DNA of 64,000 nucleotides from JAWXBM01 sp034440115 (GTDB lineage Bacteria > Pseudomonadota > Gammaproteobacteria > Xanthomonadales > SZUA-36): contig JAWXBM010000025.1 of the NCBI GenBank assembly GCA_034440115.1, positions 1 through 64,000 on the forward strand, read 5' to 3'. The position numbers were made by a program, and so were the translations under genes. Shown piece by piece: positions 28,904-38,410 of the stretch (position 1 is the first letter of the stretch; each line of letters starts with the position of its first letter). The notes beneath the pieces were generated by a model. The model was not told where the DNA came from. It did no database searches and saw only the letters and a program-made list of their open reading frames with translations.

Positions 28904-29341
28904 ATGGCGTTCAAAGTAACGGTCTCGGTCCTATCAGAGAGTCAGGAAGGAGATATCGGGGACGACTGGAAATTTGATCTGGCCGTCAAGGTTTTCAATG
29001 AAGGCTTGAAAGGCGAAGGTCATATCAAGGTCAAGAAGCACAATCTGCCGGCAGGTTTTGTGCAAGATCCTCCCGGACCACCAGAGCCTCTGGTTTTGCC
29101 TGCAGGTGAAGGTGAGCACAGCATTCTCATTCGAATGATTCTGGTAGCCACCGAAGTGGATCTTTTTCAGAATGATTCCGGTACTATTGAGAGTGACCTG
29201 ACTTGCCCTTGCCCGACTGTCGAGGACCGCATTTCAGCGCACCAGACTGAATTGTCGGTAGGTGTGCGTGAGTCTCCCGGTTTTCTGAATCAGGTGTCGG
29301 TGTTTACCCTCAAGTTGCGTATCGTTATCGAGCGGGTTTGA
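28904..29341 (+). CDS. Hypothetical protein, predicted beta-rich
   Basis: 145 residues, not recognised. GAGGAG lies 6 bases before the ATG, so translation is likely. There is no signal peptide or membrane helix. Alternating hydrophobic residues (KVTVSVLSES, KFDLAVKVFN, FTLKLRIVIERV) suggest a beta-sandwich. The central GFVQDPPGPPEPLVLPAGEG is proline-rich, and TCPCPT holds the only two cysteines. It stands alone between the relic and a small coupled ORF. Confidence 0.6.
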   Translation: MAFKVTVSVLSESQEGDIGDDWKFDLAVKVFNEGLKGEGHIKVKKHNLPAGFVQDPPGPPEPLVLPAGEGEHSILIRMILVATEVDLFQNDSGTIESDLTCPCPTVEDRISAHQTELSVGVRESPGFLNQVSVFTLKLRIVIERV

Positions 29342-29376
29342 CCTTGCAGTAATTTTAGGTGGTTAGCAGGCCCTGC

Positions 29377-29505
29377 ATGCCTGAATCTAACCCCTTTGGT
29401 GATCTGTTTGTTAAGTCGTCATTTTCGGCCTTGCTGGCGCCGCTGCTTGTTGGCGAAACTTTAGCAGCCTTGTTCTACCTGCTATTGCGGGGAGTTTTCG
29501 TATGA
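29377..29505 (+). CDS. Possible 42-aa membrane-spanning small protein coupled to the ACT-domain gene
   Basis: A 42-codon frame begins MPESNPFGDLFVKSSFSALL and is hydrophobic through its second half (about residues 17-40), enough for one membrane helix. Its stop overlaps the start of the next gene (ATGA at 29502-29505), the usual arrangement for translational coupling. It is too short to judge by composition and I recognise no family. Confidence 0.4.
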   Translation: MPESNPFGDLFVKSSFSALLAPLLVGETLAALFYLLLRGVFV

Positions 29506-30035
29506 GCCTTAGCCCTTTGTTTGAAGCCATTGTGTTGACGGTTATTTGTGATGACCGAACCGGTATTGTTGCCCGCCTGTCTCACCTGATAGAGCAGCAT
29601 GGCGGCAACTGGACTGAAAGCAGCATGTCATCGCTGGCGGGTAAATTTGCCGGTATCCTGCTGGTCAGGGTGCCAACTGACCAGAGTGACAGCCTGACCA
29701 AGGCCCTGCTGCAACTGGATAGCGAAGGTATGCAGATTACTGCTCACCGTAGCAATGATCATGGGGCTGCTGGCGAAACCAGGGATTTTGTTCTGGAACT
29801 GTTGGGCCAGGACAGGCCGGGAATTGTGCGCGACATTACCGCCATCCTGAGCCGGCACGGGGTGAATGTGCTGGAATTGGACAGCGGCTGCGAAAGCGCT
29901 TCCATGTCGGGCGAAATGCTCTTCAAAGCGAGAGCACGTCTGAGAGTTCCGGAAGGAGTGAGCCGGGAATTGTTGCGCGCAGAACTGGAACAGTTGGCCA
30001 ACGAACTGATGGTTGATATCAACCTGCAGGATTAG
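29502..30035 (+). CDS. GcvR-like double ACT-domain regulatory protein
   Basis: 177 residues made of two ACT domains: AIVLTVICDDRTGIVARLSHLIEQHG (residues about 9-34) and DFVLELLGQDRPGIVRDITAILSRHGVNV (about 94-122). The pattern is that of GcvR, which senses glycine and restrains GcvA control of the glycine cleavage genes. No gcv genes are near, so its real target is unknown. It lies 116 bases upstream of sat-cysC on the same strand. Confidence 0.85.
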   Translation: MSLSPLFEAIVLTVICDDRTGIVARLSHLIEQHGGNWTESSMSSLAGKFAGILLVRVPTDQSDSLTKALLQLDSEGMQITAHRSNDHGAAGETRDFVLELLGQDRPGIVRDITAILSRHGVNVLELDSGCESASMSGEMLFKARARLRVPEGVSRELLRAELEQLANELMVDINLQD

Positions 30036-30151
30036 TGAATCCGTCTGCAAGCCACCACGGCGGCGGCAGTGGTGTTTGCTGAGAAGTGTTTTCATGGCGC
30101 CAGCACGGCAGACATTGCCACTCGTTCGGGTATCAAGCAAGAGTCATAAAC

Positions 30152-31864
30152 ATGGGTGCATACAAAGAGCCGCACGGCGGCCAACTGAAGGAATTGTTCC
30201 TGACGGAAAGCCGGGCCGATGCGACCAAAGAAGCAGCGAAGGAATATCCATCCTGGGATCTGACCCAGCGCCAGGTATGTGACCTGGACCTGTTGATGAA
30301 CGGTGCCTTCTCACCATTGGAAGGATTCCTCGGCCAGGCCGATTACGATTCGGTCTGCAAAGACATGCGTCTGACCAGCGGTGTGTTGTGGCCCATGCCC
30401 ATCAACCTGGATGTGACCGAAGCTTTTGCTGCAGGCCTGGCAGCGGGCAGCCGCATTGCCTTGCGTGATCCAGAAGGAGTGCTGCTGGCGGTTATGGAAG
30501 TCAGCGACCTATGGACGCCGGACAAGCAGGCTGAAGCCCAACTGGTTTACGGTACCACCGATAAGTTGCATCCTGGGGTCAGCTACCTGATGAACAACGC
30601 CAATCCGGTTTACCTGGGTGGACGTATCGAAGGTGTTGAGCCGCCAATCTATTATGATTTCAAATTGCTGCGCGATACCCCATCCGAGCTGCGAGGCCGT
30701 TTCCGCAAAATGGGCTGGCGCCGCATCGTGGCTTTCCAGACCCGCAACCCCTTGCATCGCGCGCACCAGGAACTGACTTTCCGCGCGGCTCGCGAAGCTG
30801 AAGCCAACCTGCTGATTCACCCGGTGGTCGGCATGACCAAACCGGGTGACATCGATCATTTCACCCGCGTACGTTGCTATGAGCATGTGCTGGAACAATA
30901 CCCGGAACAGACCACGCAGCTCAGCCTGCTGAACCTGGCCATGCGTATGGCCGGACCGCGCGAAGCGGTATGGCATGCCATTATTCGCAAGAACTACGGT
31001 TGCACGCATTTCATCGTCGGGCGTGATCACGCCGGGCCCGGTAACGACAGTCAGGGTCAACCGTTCTACGGGCCTTACGATGCTCAGGAGCTGTTCAAAC
31101 AGTATGAAGCTGAACTGGACATCACCATGGTGGACTTCAAGAACATGGTCTATGTGGAAAACCGTGCCGAATACATGGCAGATGACGAAGTCAGCCCGGG
31201 CGATACCGTGCTGAACCTGTCCGGCACCGAGTTCCGTCGGCGCTTGCAGGAAGGATTGGATATTCCGGAATGGTTCTCTTACCCCAAGGTGGTAGCGGAA
31301 TTGCGTAAAGCCCATCCGCCGCGACATGAACAAGGCTTCACCGTGTTTTTTACCGGCCTCTCGGGTTCAGGCAAGTCCACCATCGCCAACGCGCTGTTGG
31401 TCAAGTTACTGGAAAACGGCTCACGTCCGGTCACTCTGTTGGATGGCGATGTGGTGCGCAAACATCTGTCCAGTGAGCTGAGCTTCTCCAAAGAACACCG
31501 CGATCTGAACATACGTCGTATTGGCTATGTTGCCAGCGAAATTACCAAGAACGGCGGCATCGCCATTTGTGCGCCCATTGCGCCATATGCGGCTACACGA
31601 CGTGAAGTGCGGCAAATGATCAGCCCGCACGGTGGCTTTATGGAGACATTTGTATCAACCCCGATAGAGATTTGCGAGCAGCGCGACCGTAAGGGCCTTT
31701 ATGCCAAGGCCCGCGCTGGTTTGTTAAAAGGATTTACCGGTATTGATGACCCTTATGAGGAGCCTGAGAACGCCGAGATTGTGCTCAACACCACTGAGCT
31801 CACTCCCGACCTGGCTGCTCATCGCATCCTCATCACGCTGGAAAAGCTGGGATACATCAAGTAA
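30152..31864 (+). CDS. Bifunctional sulfate adenylyltransferase/adenylylsulfate kinase (Sat-CysC fusion)
   Basis: Makes APS from sulfate and ATP, then phosphorylates it to PAPS. The start at 30152 (MGAYKEPHGGQ) gives 570 residues; the frame is open back to 30086 without likeness. The N-terminal ATP sulfurylase has QTRNPLHRAHQEL, HPVVGMTKPGDID and GRDHAGPGND. The C-terminal APS kinase has the P-loop FFTGLSGSGKSTIA near residue 395 and the DGDVVRKHLS motif. This single-chain, homomeric ATP sulfurylase type differs from the CysDN system usual in gammaproteobacteria. With a sulfotransferase 4 kb away, production of PAPS for sulfation is a plausible main role. Confidence 0.95.
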   Translation: MGAYKEPHGGQLKELFLTESRADATKEAAKEYPSWDLTQRQVCDLDLLMNGAFSPLEGFLGQADYDSVCKDMRLTSGVLWPMPINLDVTEAFAAGLAAGSRIALRDPEGVLLAVMEVSDLWTPDKQAEAQLVYGTTDKLHPGVSYLMNNANPVYLGGRIEGVEPPIYYDFKLLRDTPSELRGRFRKMGWRRIVAFQTRNPLHRAHQELTFRAAREAEANLLIHPVVGMTKPGDIDHFTRVRCYEHVLEQYPEQTTQLSLLNLAMRMAGPREAVWHAIIRKNYGCTHFIVGRDHAGPGNDSQGQPFYGPYDAQELFKQYEAELDITMVDFKNMVYVENRAEYMADDEVSPGDTVLNLSGTEFRRRLQEGLDIPEWFSYPKVVAELRKAHPPRHEQGFTVFFTGLSGSGKSTIANALLVKLLENGSRPVTLLDGDVVRKHLSSELSFSKEHRDLNIRRIGYVASEITKNGGIAICAPIAPYAATRREVRQMISPHGGFMETFVSTPIEICEQRDRKGLYAKARAGLLKGFTGIDDPYEEPENAEIVLNTTELTPDLAAHRILITLEKLGYIK

Positions 31865-31999
31865 TCAACTTTGCTGTTGAGTTGATTCTGGGGTGGCGTG
31901 TGATTGCCCGCCACCCGAGCCAGTGCAAGCGGTCACCTGATGACCTGCTTTGACAGGCAATAGCCTACAAGCCTCGGCTACACGTAAAATACGCTCCCT

Positions 32000-34507
32000 A
32001 TGGAAATAAAAGATAAACTCTGGTTGCTGGGTGCCGGCCGAAGATCAGATAAAACTGTGCTCGAGCAGCGATTTTTTCTCAAGGAAGAAGAACTGGCAGC
32101 GCTGCAGACCTCGGCGGTCAGTCTCGGTAAGCGACTTCGGAGCCTGTTGCAAGAGACAGGGATCAAAGATTCACTGGGATTGTTGGATGATCAGTGGAGC
32201 GGCACGGACCATGCGCTTTTTTTCTGCCAACTGTTTACGAGACTGACCATCGTCCTTCAATTGGCTGCCGGCCACCGTGTATATGATTTTGGGGTCGCGG
32301 CCGATGAACGGGGTGAGGGTTGCTGGTTATGGTTTGAATACGAACATGATGCAGTAGCCGCAGCAGCCGTTGTTCTGGCGATGAATATGCTGGTAAAGCT
32401 GGAGCCAGCCATCAAGCTGCCTGATTTTGAGGGTGAGGCTGTCGAACTGCAGGAAGTTTCCTGGAAGGGTTTTCTGGCTGTCGCCAAACCCCGTATCCTA
32501 CCGGTGGAAACCGAAGCTATAATTGAGGCAGCACGGCACAGAAGAGTTCCCTGTGTCAGATTGGAGCGCATTCCTTACCAAGGAGTCGAAGGTAGTTTCA
32601 GAATTCGTAAAAACAGCTTGCTCAAATTGGGCCATGGGCCATACCAATTGATTGTTGATGGTAGTTTATGCGTGACTCGAAGCGCTCACTTGCTACCCCT
32701 GCTGCAGGATCGAAATGCCCGTCGCGCGCGACTCGTACAGCTGCAAATTCCCGTACCAGCCATCGATGAGCAAGCAGGCAACTGCGCGCTCAGCAAGCAT
32801 GCACTGCGTGCGGCTGAACGCATCGGATATCCCGTTCTGCTGACGGCCACCGCTACAAATGGTCAGCGATACTCTTGGCCGGACGTTAAATCGCCCGATG
32901 AGTTGCGAAGAACGATGGACCAGGCGCGTCGCCATGGGTCACAGATTGATGTGCAAGCTTCGGTTTCGGGTGAAAACTGGCAGGTGCTATTGGTCGGAAG
33001 CGAGATTCATGCACTGCTGCGTGATGGCCAGCCGCATGCGATTGGCCGTCTCAATGCGGAAACCCGACAGCAGCTTGAAGGCCTTTCCGGACAGCTTGAC
33101 AGTGGGGTACTACGAATACATCTTTGCACGACCGATATCACCTCCTCCCTCGAAAAATGTCAAGGAGCTGTGCTTGATTTTGACCTGGCGCCCCGGCTGG
33201 ACGATTGGCTGGTAAATCATCCCGACATCCTGTCTCAACTCGCTGGCGCATTTGTCAGTCACCTTTTCCCTCTAGGCATGAAATCCCGGATTCCTATTGT
33301 GGCTGTAACCGGAACCAATGGTAAGACAACAACCTGCCGCATGGTGGAGGCCATTGGAAGGCAGGCGGGACTGAACACGGGAATGGCGACAACCGGCGGG
33401 CTTTATTACCAAGGACAGGACTACGAAGCGCTGGGCTCAGGCGGACTTGGCAGGCAATACAAGCTATTTGAACGCGAGGAAGTGAATTTTGCTGTGCTGG
33501 AAGAGTACTTCGGCTCTATCCTGCACAACGGCTTTCTTTACGGCAGTTGCGAAGTGGCGATATGTACCAACGTCTCCGAAGATCACCTGGGTAATCTTGG
33601 CGTGTACACCTTGGGCGGCATCGCCGCAACCAAAGCGTTGGTTGTTAAGAAGGCCAGCAAGGCTGCAATATTGAATGCGGACAATGAGTACAGCCTGGCC
33701 ATGATGGCTACCACCCACGCTGAAAACATTGGCTTGGTATCCGTCCTCAAGGCAGCCGGGGATATCCAGAATCTGCTGGATCGCCCCGGCAGGATATGTG
33801 TGCTGGAAGATGTGGCTGGCGAGGATTGGTTGTGCATTTACCAGGAAGGTGAGCGTATTCCACTCATGCCTGTGAATGAAATTCCGTCGACCTATCAGGG
33901 TAAGGCAGCACACAATACGGTTAATGCCATGCAAGCTGCTTTGGCGGGTCACTTTCTCGACTTCGATTTGCAGGCAATACGCCAGGCTCTTGCTGGCTTT
34001 CAGCCTGATTTTTATGCCTCGAAAGGCCGTCTCAACATGATGACCGGCCTGCCCTACCAGTTCCTGATGGACTATGCGCATAACCTCGATAGCTTCCGCG
34101 TACTGTGTCATTTTACCAATCAGTTGGAAGTTTCTGGTCGGCGCATTATTTGTCTGCCATTTTCCGGTGACAGGCAAAATAGTGAAATCAAGCAGGCCAT
34201 AGGTTTCCTGGCACCTCATTTCGATCTGTTTTTCTGTGGTAGCTATGCCGGGTTGCGCGGTCGCGAACCGAGTGAAATCGGCGAGTTGATAACCCAGTAT
34301 CTGCAAGAGGCCGGTGTTCCTCCGGACAGGATTCGAATCTACCCGGAAAGGAAATTAGCACTTGAACTGACGATAAAGGCGGCTAGTCCGGGAGACCTTG
34401 TGGTCTTTCTTGCAGGTGGATCTGATTTCAAAAACACTTGGGCGAAGATGACCGAGTTGAAAGAGCAGCAGCTTTCAGCGTCTGAATTCCCATTCACTAC
34501 GACCTGA
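32000..34507 (+). CDS. Cyanophycin-synthetase-like protein with degenerate ATP-grasp and intact Mur-ligase domain (copy A)
   Basis: 835 residues with the overall CphA order. An N-terminal domain (1-160; GHRVYDFGVAADERG and WFEYEHDAVAAAA) is followed by an ATP-grasp-like region (about 215-400) and a Mur ligase domain (about 425-830). The Mur part has the P-loop GTNGKTTT (438-445, Lys442), DHLG (528-531), NADN and DYAHN (from Asp691), so it should bind ATP and ligate. The ATP-grasp part lacks the lysine and glycine-rich loop expected after IGYP (here IGYPVLLTATATNGQ) and is probably inactive. It therefore need not make cyanophycin; it may ligate one amino acid or other carboxylate-amine pair. 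A near-copy follows 18 bases after the stop. Confidence 0.82.
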   Translation: MEIKDKLWLLGAGRRSDKTVLEQRFFLKEEELAALQTSAVSLGKRLRSLLQETGIKDSLGLLDDQWSGTDHALFFCQLFTRLTIVLQLAAGHRVYDFGVAADERGEGCWLWFEYEHDAVAAAAVVLAMNMLVKLEPAIKLPDFEGEAVELQEVSWKGFLAVAKPRILPVETEAIIEAARHRRVPCVRLERIPYQGVEGSFRIRKNSLLKLGHGPYQLIVDGSLCVTRSAHLLPLLQDRNARRARLVQLQIPVPAIDEQAGNCALSKHALRAAERIGYPVLLTATATNGQRYSWPDVKSPDELRRTMDQARRHGSQIDVQASVSGENWQVLLVGSEIHALLRDGQPHAIGRLNAETRQQLEGLSGQLDSGVLRIHLCTTDITSSLEKCQGAVLDFDLAPRLDDWLVNHPDILSQLAGAFVSHLFPLGMKSRIPIVAVTGTNGKTTTCRMVEAIGRQAGLNTGMATTGGLYYQGQDYEALGSGGLGRQYKLFEREEVNFAVLEEYFGSILHNGFLYGSCEVAICTNVSEDHLGNLGVYTLGGIAATKALVVKKASKAAILNADNEYSLAMMATTHAENIGLVSVLKAAGDIQNLLDRPGRICVLEDVAGEDWLCIYQEGERIPLMPVNEIPSTYQGKAAHNTVNAMQAALAGHFLDFDLQAIRQALAGFQPDFYASKGRLNMMTGLPYQFLMDYAHNLDSFRVLCHFTNQLEVSGRRIICLPFSGDRQNSEIKQAIGFLAPHFDLFFCGSYAGLRGREPSEIGELITQYLQEAGVPPDRIRIYPERKLALELTIKAASPGDLVVFLAGGSDFKNTWAKMTELKEQQLSASEFPFTTT

Positions 34508-34525
34508 ATTTAAAATGTATGTGCT

Positions 34526-36995
34526 ATGGAAATAACTGAAAAACTCTGGCTGATCGGGACCAACAGGCGCTGCGACAAGCCCATTGTTGAACTCCAACTG
34601 TTATTTAACCCGCTTGAGCAAACTGCGCTGGAACAAGCGGGCGGAAGCCTTCCACACACCCTGAGCAGTCTGCTGAGTGACATCGGAGTAGACGACAGCC
34701 GTGGACTGCTCGATTATCAATACGATGCAGTTGATCATCAACTCGCTTTTTGCCAGCTGTTTACGAAACTGGTTCTGGTGCTGCAAAACGCAGCTGGCCA
34801 TCGTGTGTACGAGTCGGGTGTTGTGGCGGATCATGCAGATCGTGGCTACTGGATTTGGATTGAGTATGAGCACGATGCCGTAGCCGCCGCCGCCGTTTCA
34901 TTGGCTTCATGTTTGCTTGGCAGCCTCGAACCCAGGCTCCAACTTGCTGCTTTCCAGGAAGATGCGCTGGAGTTACAGAATATTTCCTGGGAGGACTTTC
35001 TGGCAGTTGCCAGGCCCCCGGTTCTGCCCTTGGAAGCACAAGCCATTATTGATGCAGCACAGGCAAGTAATATTCCATGTGTGAAGTTGGAACGTATGCC
35101 TTACAAACAAGTTGAAGGCCGATTCAGGATTCGTCCGAACGGCCTGCTGAAGCTCGGCCATGGGCCGTATCAGCAGATTGTTGATGGCAGCATTTGTGTG
35201 AGCCGCGATGCGTCCTTAATGCCTTTGTTGGCTGACCGCAAGGCCCGCCGTGCGTTGCTGTCAAACCAGGGCCTACCCGTGCCCACCATCGATCCTCAGG
35301 CAGGCAATTGTGCACTCAGTAAGCACGCCTTGCGAGCAGCCGGCCAGATTGGGTACCCGGTGACACTGACCGTCATGGCTGCTAACGGACAGCAGTTTCA
35401 TGGCCTGACATAACAGATCCCGTCGAATTGCGCAACCGCTTGGACCAGGCCAGAAAACACCGAATGCAGATAGATCTGGAAGCTTCGGTTGCAGGGGAGA
35501 ACTGGCATGTTCTGATGGTTGGAGAGCAGCTTCTGGTTTTATTGAGCCAGGGACAAGTACATCCCGCAGCATCACTGCACCCGGAAACTCTGCAACAACT
35601 CAAAAGTCTTGCTGCCCACCTCAACAGCAGTATTTTAAGGATAGATCTGTGTACAGGTGACATCGGTATGCCCTTGGGAAGTGCCAACGGCGCCGCGCTT
35701 GATTTTGACCTGGCCCCCGGCTCAATGATTGGCTAGGTGAGTACCCCACACTTTTGGCCGGAGTAGCGGAAGCATTTGTTGGGCATTTATTTCCATCCGG
35801 TAGTCAGGCCAGGGTTCCCATCGTCACGGTTACCGGCACCAATGGAAAAACAACTACCTGTCGAATGACTGAAGCCATCTTGCGGAAATCTGGCTTGGGT
35901 ACGGGGATGGTTTGCACCGGGACCAATTATGTGAATGGGCGCTTGGAAGAGGTAGGCCGGAGTGCCTGGCATGGTCGGCAGCTTCGAATGTTTTATAAAC
36001 CTGAGGTTGATGTAGTGGTGCTTGACGAATTTCTGGGTACCATCCTGGGGACCGGGTTCCTGTATCAACAAAGTGATGTTGCGGTTTGCACCAACATAAC
36101 GAACGATCACCTTGGTAGCGTGGGAATACATGATCTGGACGCACTGATCGCTGCCAAGGCCATGGTCATAAAGCGTGCGAGTAAAGCAGCAGTCCTTAAT
36201 GCAGACAACGGCCCCAGCATCAATATGATGGCTGCTACAAGTGCAGAAAATATCGGCCTGGTTTCCTTGCATCAATCGGCAGACACCTTGCTAGGATTGC
36301 TGGATCGGCCTGGCATGGTTTGCACACGGGAAATCCATGATGGAGAGTACTGGCTGGTTTTCCACCAGGACGATCAACATTGGCCAGTTGTCAGGGAAAA
36401 CGAGATTGCTGCAACTTATGAGGGTAAGGCCGCCCACAATACGGCCAATGCCATGCAGGCTGCACTGGCCGCTCATTTTCTGGGAATTGAGCGGGATCAT
36501 ATTCGTTCCGGTCTAGCAGGGTTTCTGCCCGACATGACTTGTTCTGAAGGCCGCTTGAACATGATGCCGGGATTGCCATTCCAGTTTTTACTGGATTACG
36601 CCCATAACCTGGATGGCTTTCGCGTTTTATATGAATTTACCGATCAACTGGAGATCGTGGGTGAACGGATTCTGCTGCCGTGTTTTTACGGAAATCGAAA
36701 GAACATAGCGGTTCAGCAAGCCATCAAATCAATAGCGATGCATTTCGATATTTTTTATTGCACCAATTCTGTAGCTCTCCGAGGTCGTGAGTTTGAGGAA
36801 ATGCCTCAACTTCTTGCCAAATACCTGGTTGAATCTGGCATGTCGCCCGACAACATAAAAGTCGATCCTGATCGACTTCGTGCCATGGAAGCGGCCATCA
36901 ACAAAGCGAAAACTGGAGACCTCTTGGTCATTCTTTCTGATCCTGAGGAATTCAGTTTTGTCTGGAATAAGGTGGAACGACTGAAAAAAGACTGA
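34526..36995 (+). pseudogene. Cyanophycin-synthetase-like protein copy B, split by two frameshifts
   Basis: Tandem paralogue of the preceding gene, readable in three consecutive frames (34526-35413, about 35400-35736, about 35710-36995). When joined it covers about 820 residues with the same domains: EYEHDAVAAAAVSLA, GTNGKTTTCRMTEA, DHLG and DYAHN. The first shift is at 35396-35398 (TTT where TTTT would continue into SWPD). The second is in a C5 run at about 35714-35719 (six C would give LAPRLNDW). Both are single-base losses in short homopolymers. This could be real inactivation or consensus error; conservation outside the shifts is good, which slightly favours recent damage or sequencing error over long decay. 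Confidence 0.8.
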
Positions 36996-37016
36996 CTGCC
37001 AAAGCGCGGCAAACCG

Positions 37017-38216
37017 TCAGGATTCGCCCAGTACAGTGGCCAGTGAATCGACAAAATAATCCAGGTTTCCCTGGTTCAGTGACGCGATATTCACCCGCGA
37101 TGAATCCACGGTATAAATCGAAAAACGCTCTCTTAATGCCCTGACCTGACTGACTTCCAATCCCATAAAAGAAAACATTCCCGACTGGCGCTGCAGGAAT
37201 GAAAAATCTCTTTCTATTCCAGCTTCAGACATCCTCTGCACCATTTCTCCACGCAAGCGGTTGATGCGCTCACGCATGCCTTTGACTTCTTCACGCCACA
37301 TGGCTGTGAGTTCTGCGCTATGCAGGACGATGTCGATCACGGCTGGGCCGTGAGCCGGAGGCATGGAGTAATTTTTTCTGGTTAAAGAATGAATCACAGT
37401 CTCGACCGCTTTGGTTTGCTCAGCACCTTTGCTCACCACGGAAATCGCGCCAACTCGGTCGCGGTAAACCGCAAAATTCTTTGAACAGGAGCTGGCAACG
37501 ATCACTTCAGGGCACTTCTGGGTGAACAGTCGAACCGCGAGATTGTCCTCCTCCAGGCTGCTTTCAAAGCCTTGATAGGCCATGTCCACCAGCGGTAAAA
37601 ATCCGCGCTCAGCCGCCAGATCTGTTATTTGCTCCCATTGCTCCGGAGTGGGGCTTACGCCACAGGGATTATGGCAGCAGGCATGAAACAGGACGGTGTC
37701 TCCCGGTCCACGCTGCGATAATGCTTCCATCATGTCGATAAAACGCAGGCTGCTATCCTTTTTGTCAAAATAGGGATAACTGCCATTCTTCAGGCCAGCA
37801 GCAGGAAAAATGGCCTGGTGGTTGGCCCAGGTAGGGTCGCTCATCCAAACGGTGGAACCGGGATTGGCTGCTTGCAGCAGATCGGCGGCTACCCGCAGTG
37901 CGCCGGTGCCGCCAGGTGTCTGGACGGTGCATATGCGTTCGGCAGAACCTTTTGCTACTTCTTCACCAAAAATAATCTGTGTGATAGCGCTGTTGAAACC
38001 CGTGACGCCAGGTGGCCCCAAATAGGATTTGCTGGTTTGCCGCGCAATCAGCTCTTTTTCGGCTTGAATCACCGATGGCAACATGGGTGTTTCGCCGTGT
38101 TCGTCTTTGTAGACACCAATGCCCAGGTCAATTTTTTTGGGATTGTCATCCAGCTTGTAGGCAGTGAGTATTCCCAGTATGGGATCGGGTGGCAGGGCTT
38201 TGAGATGGTCCAGCAT
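37017..38216 (-). CDS. Aromatic/aspartate aminotransferase (TyrB/AspC type)
   Basis: PLP enzyme of 399 residues that exchanges amino groups between aspartate or aromatic amino acids and 2-oxoglutarate. FHACCHNPCGVSPTPEQW and the internal-aldimine region SCSKNFAVYRDRVG (the Lys after Ser-Cys-Ser binds PLP) are characteristic of class I aspartate/aromatic aminotransferases. The C-terminal RFSIYTVDSSRVNIASL carries the substrate-carboxylate arginine. It is convergent with the cyanophycin-like pair, so co-regulation is not implied, although aspartate metabolism would be shared if those ligases use aspartate. Confidence 0.93.
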   Translation of the reverse strand: MLDHLKALPPDPILGILTAYKLDDNPKKIDLGIGVYKDEHGETPMLPSVIQAEKELIARQTSKSYLGPPGVTGFNSAITQIIFGEEVAKGSAERICTVQTPGGTGALRVAADLLQAANPGSTVWMSDPTWANHQAIFPAAGLKNGSYPYFDKKDSSLRFIDMMEALSQRGPGDTVLFHACCHNPCGVSPTPEQWEQITDLAAERGFLPLVDMAYQGFESSLEEDNLAVRLFTQKCPEVIVASSCSKNFAVYRDRVGAISVVSKGAEQTKAVETVIHSLTRKNYSMPPAHGPAVIDIVLHSAELTAMWREEVKGMRERINRLRGEMVQRMSEAGIERDFSFLQRQSGMFSFMGLEVSQVRALRERFSIYTVDSSRVNIASLNQGNLDYFVDSLATVLGES

Positions 38217-38410
38217 GATAGTATGACGTTCCTATATGAATTGAATCTTGAGTACGGTCTTGGGTAAGCAAAACGAAAGCGCGATTGTACCTGCTTTTGC
38301 GGTTGATTTTTGTCACCAAACCCTCAGGTTTCCATACTACTTGAGCGTCTCATTGACTCTGCGCGCCCGCGTATCGTGAATCAGAAGCTTCTACCCGAAC
38401 ATCAGGAATT

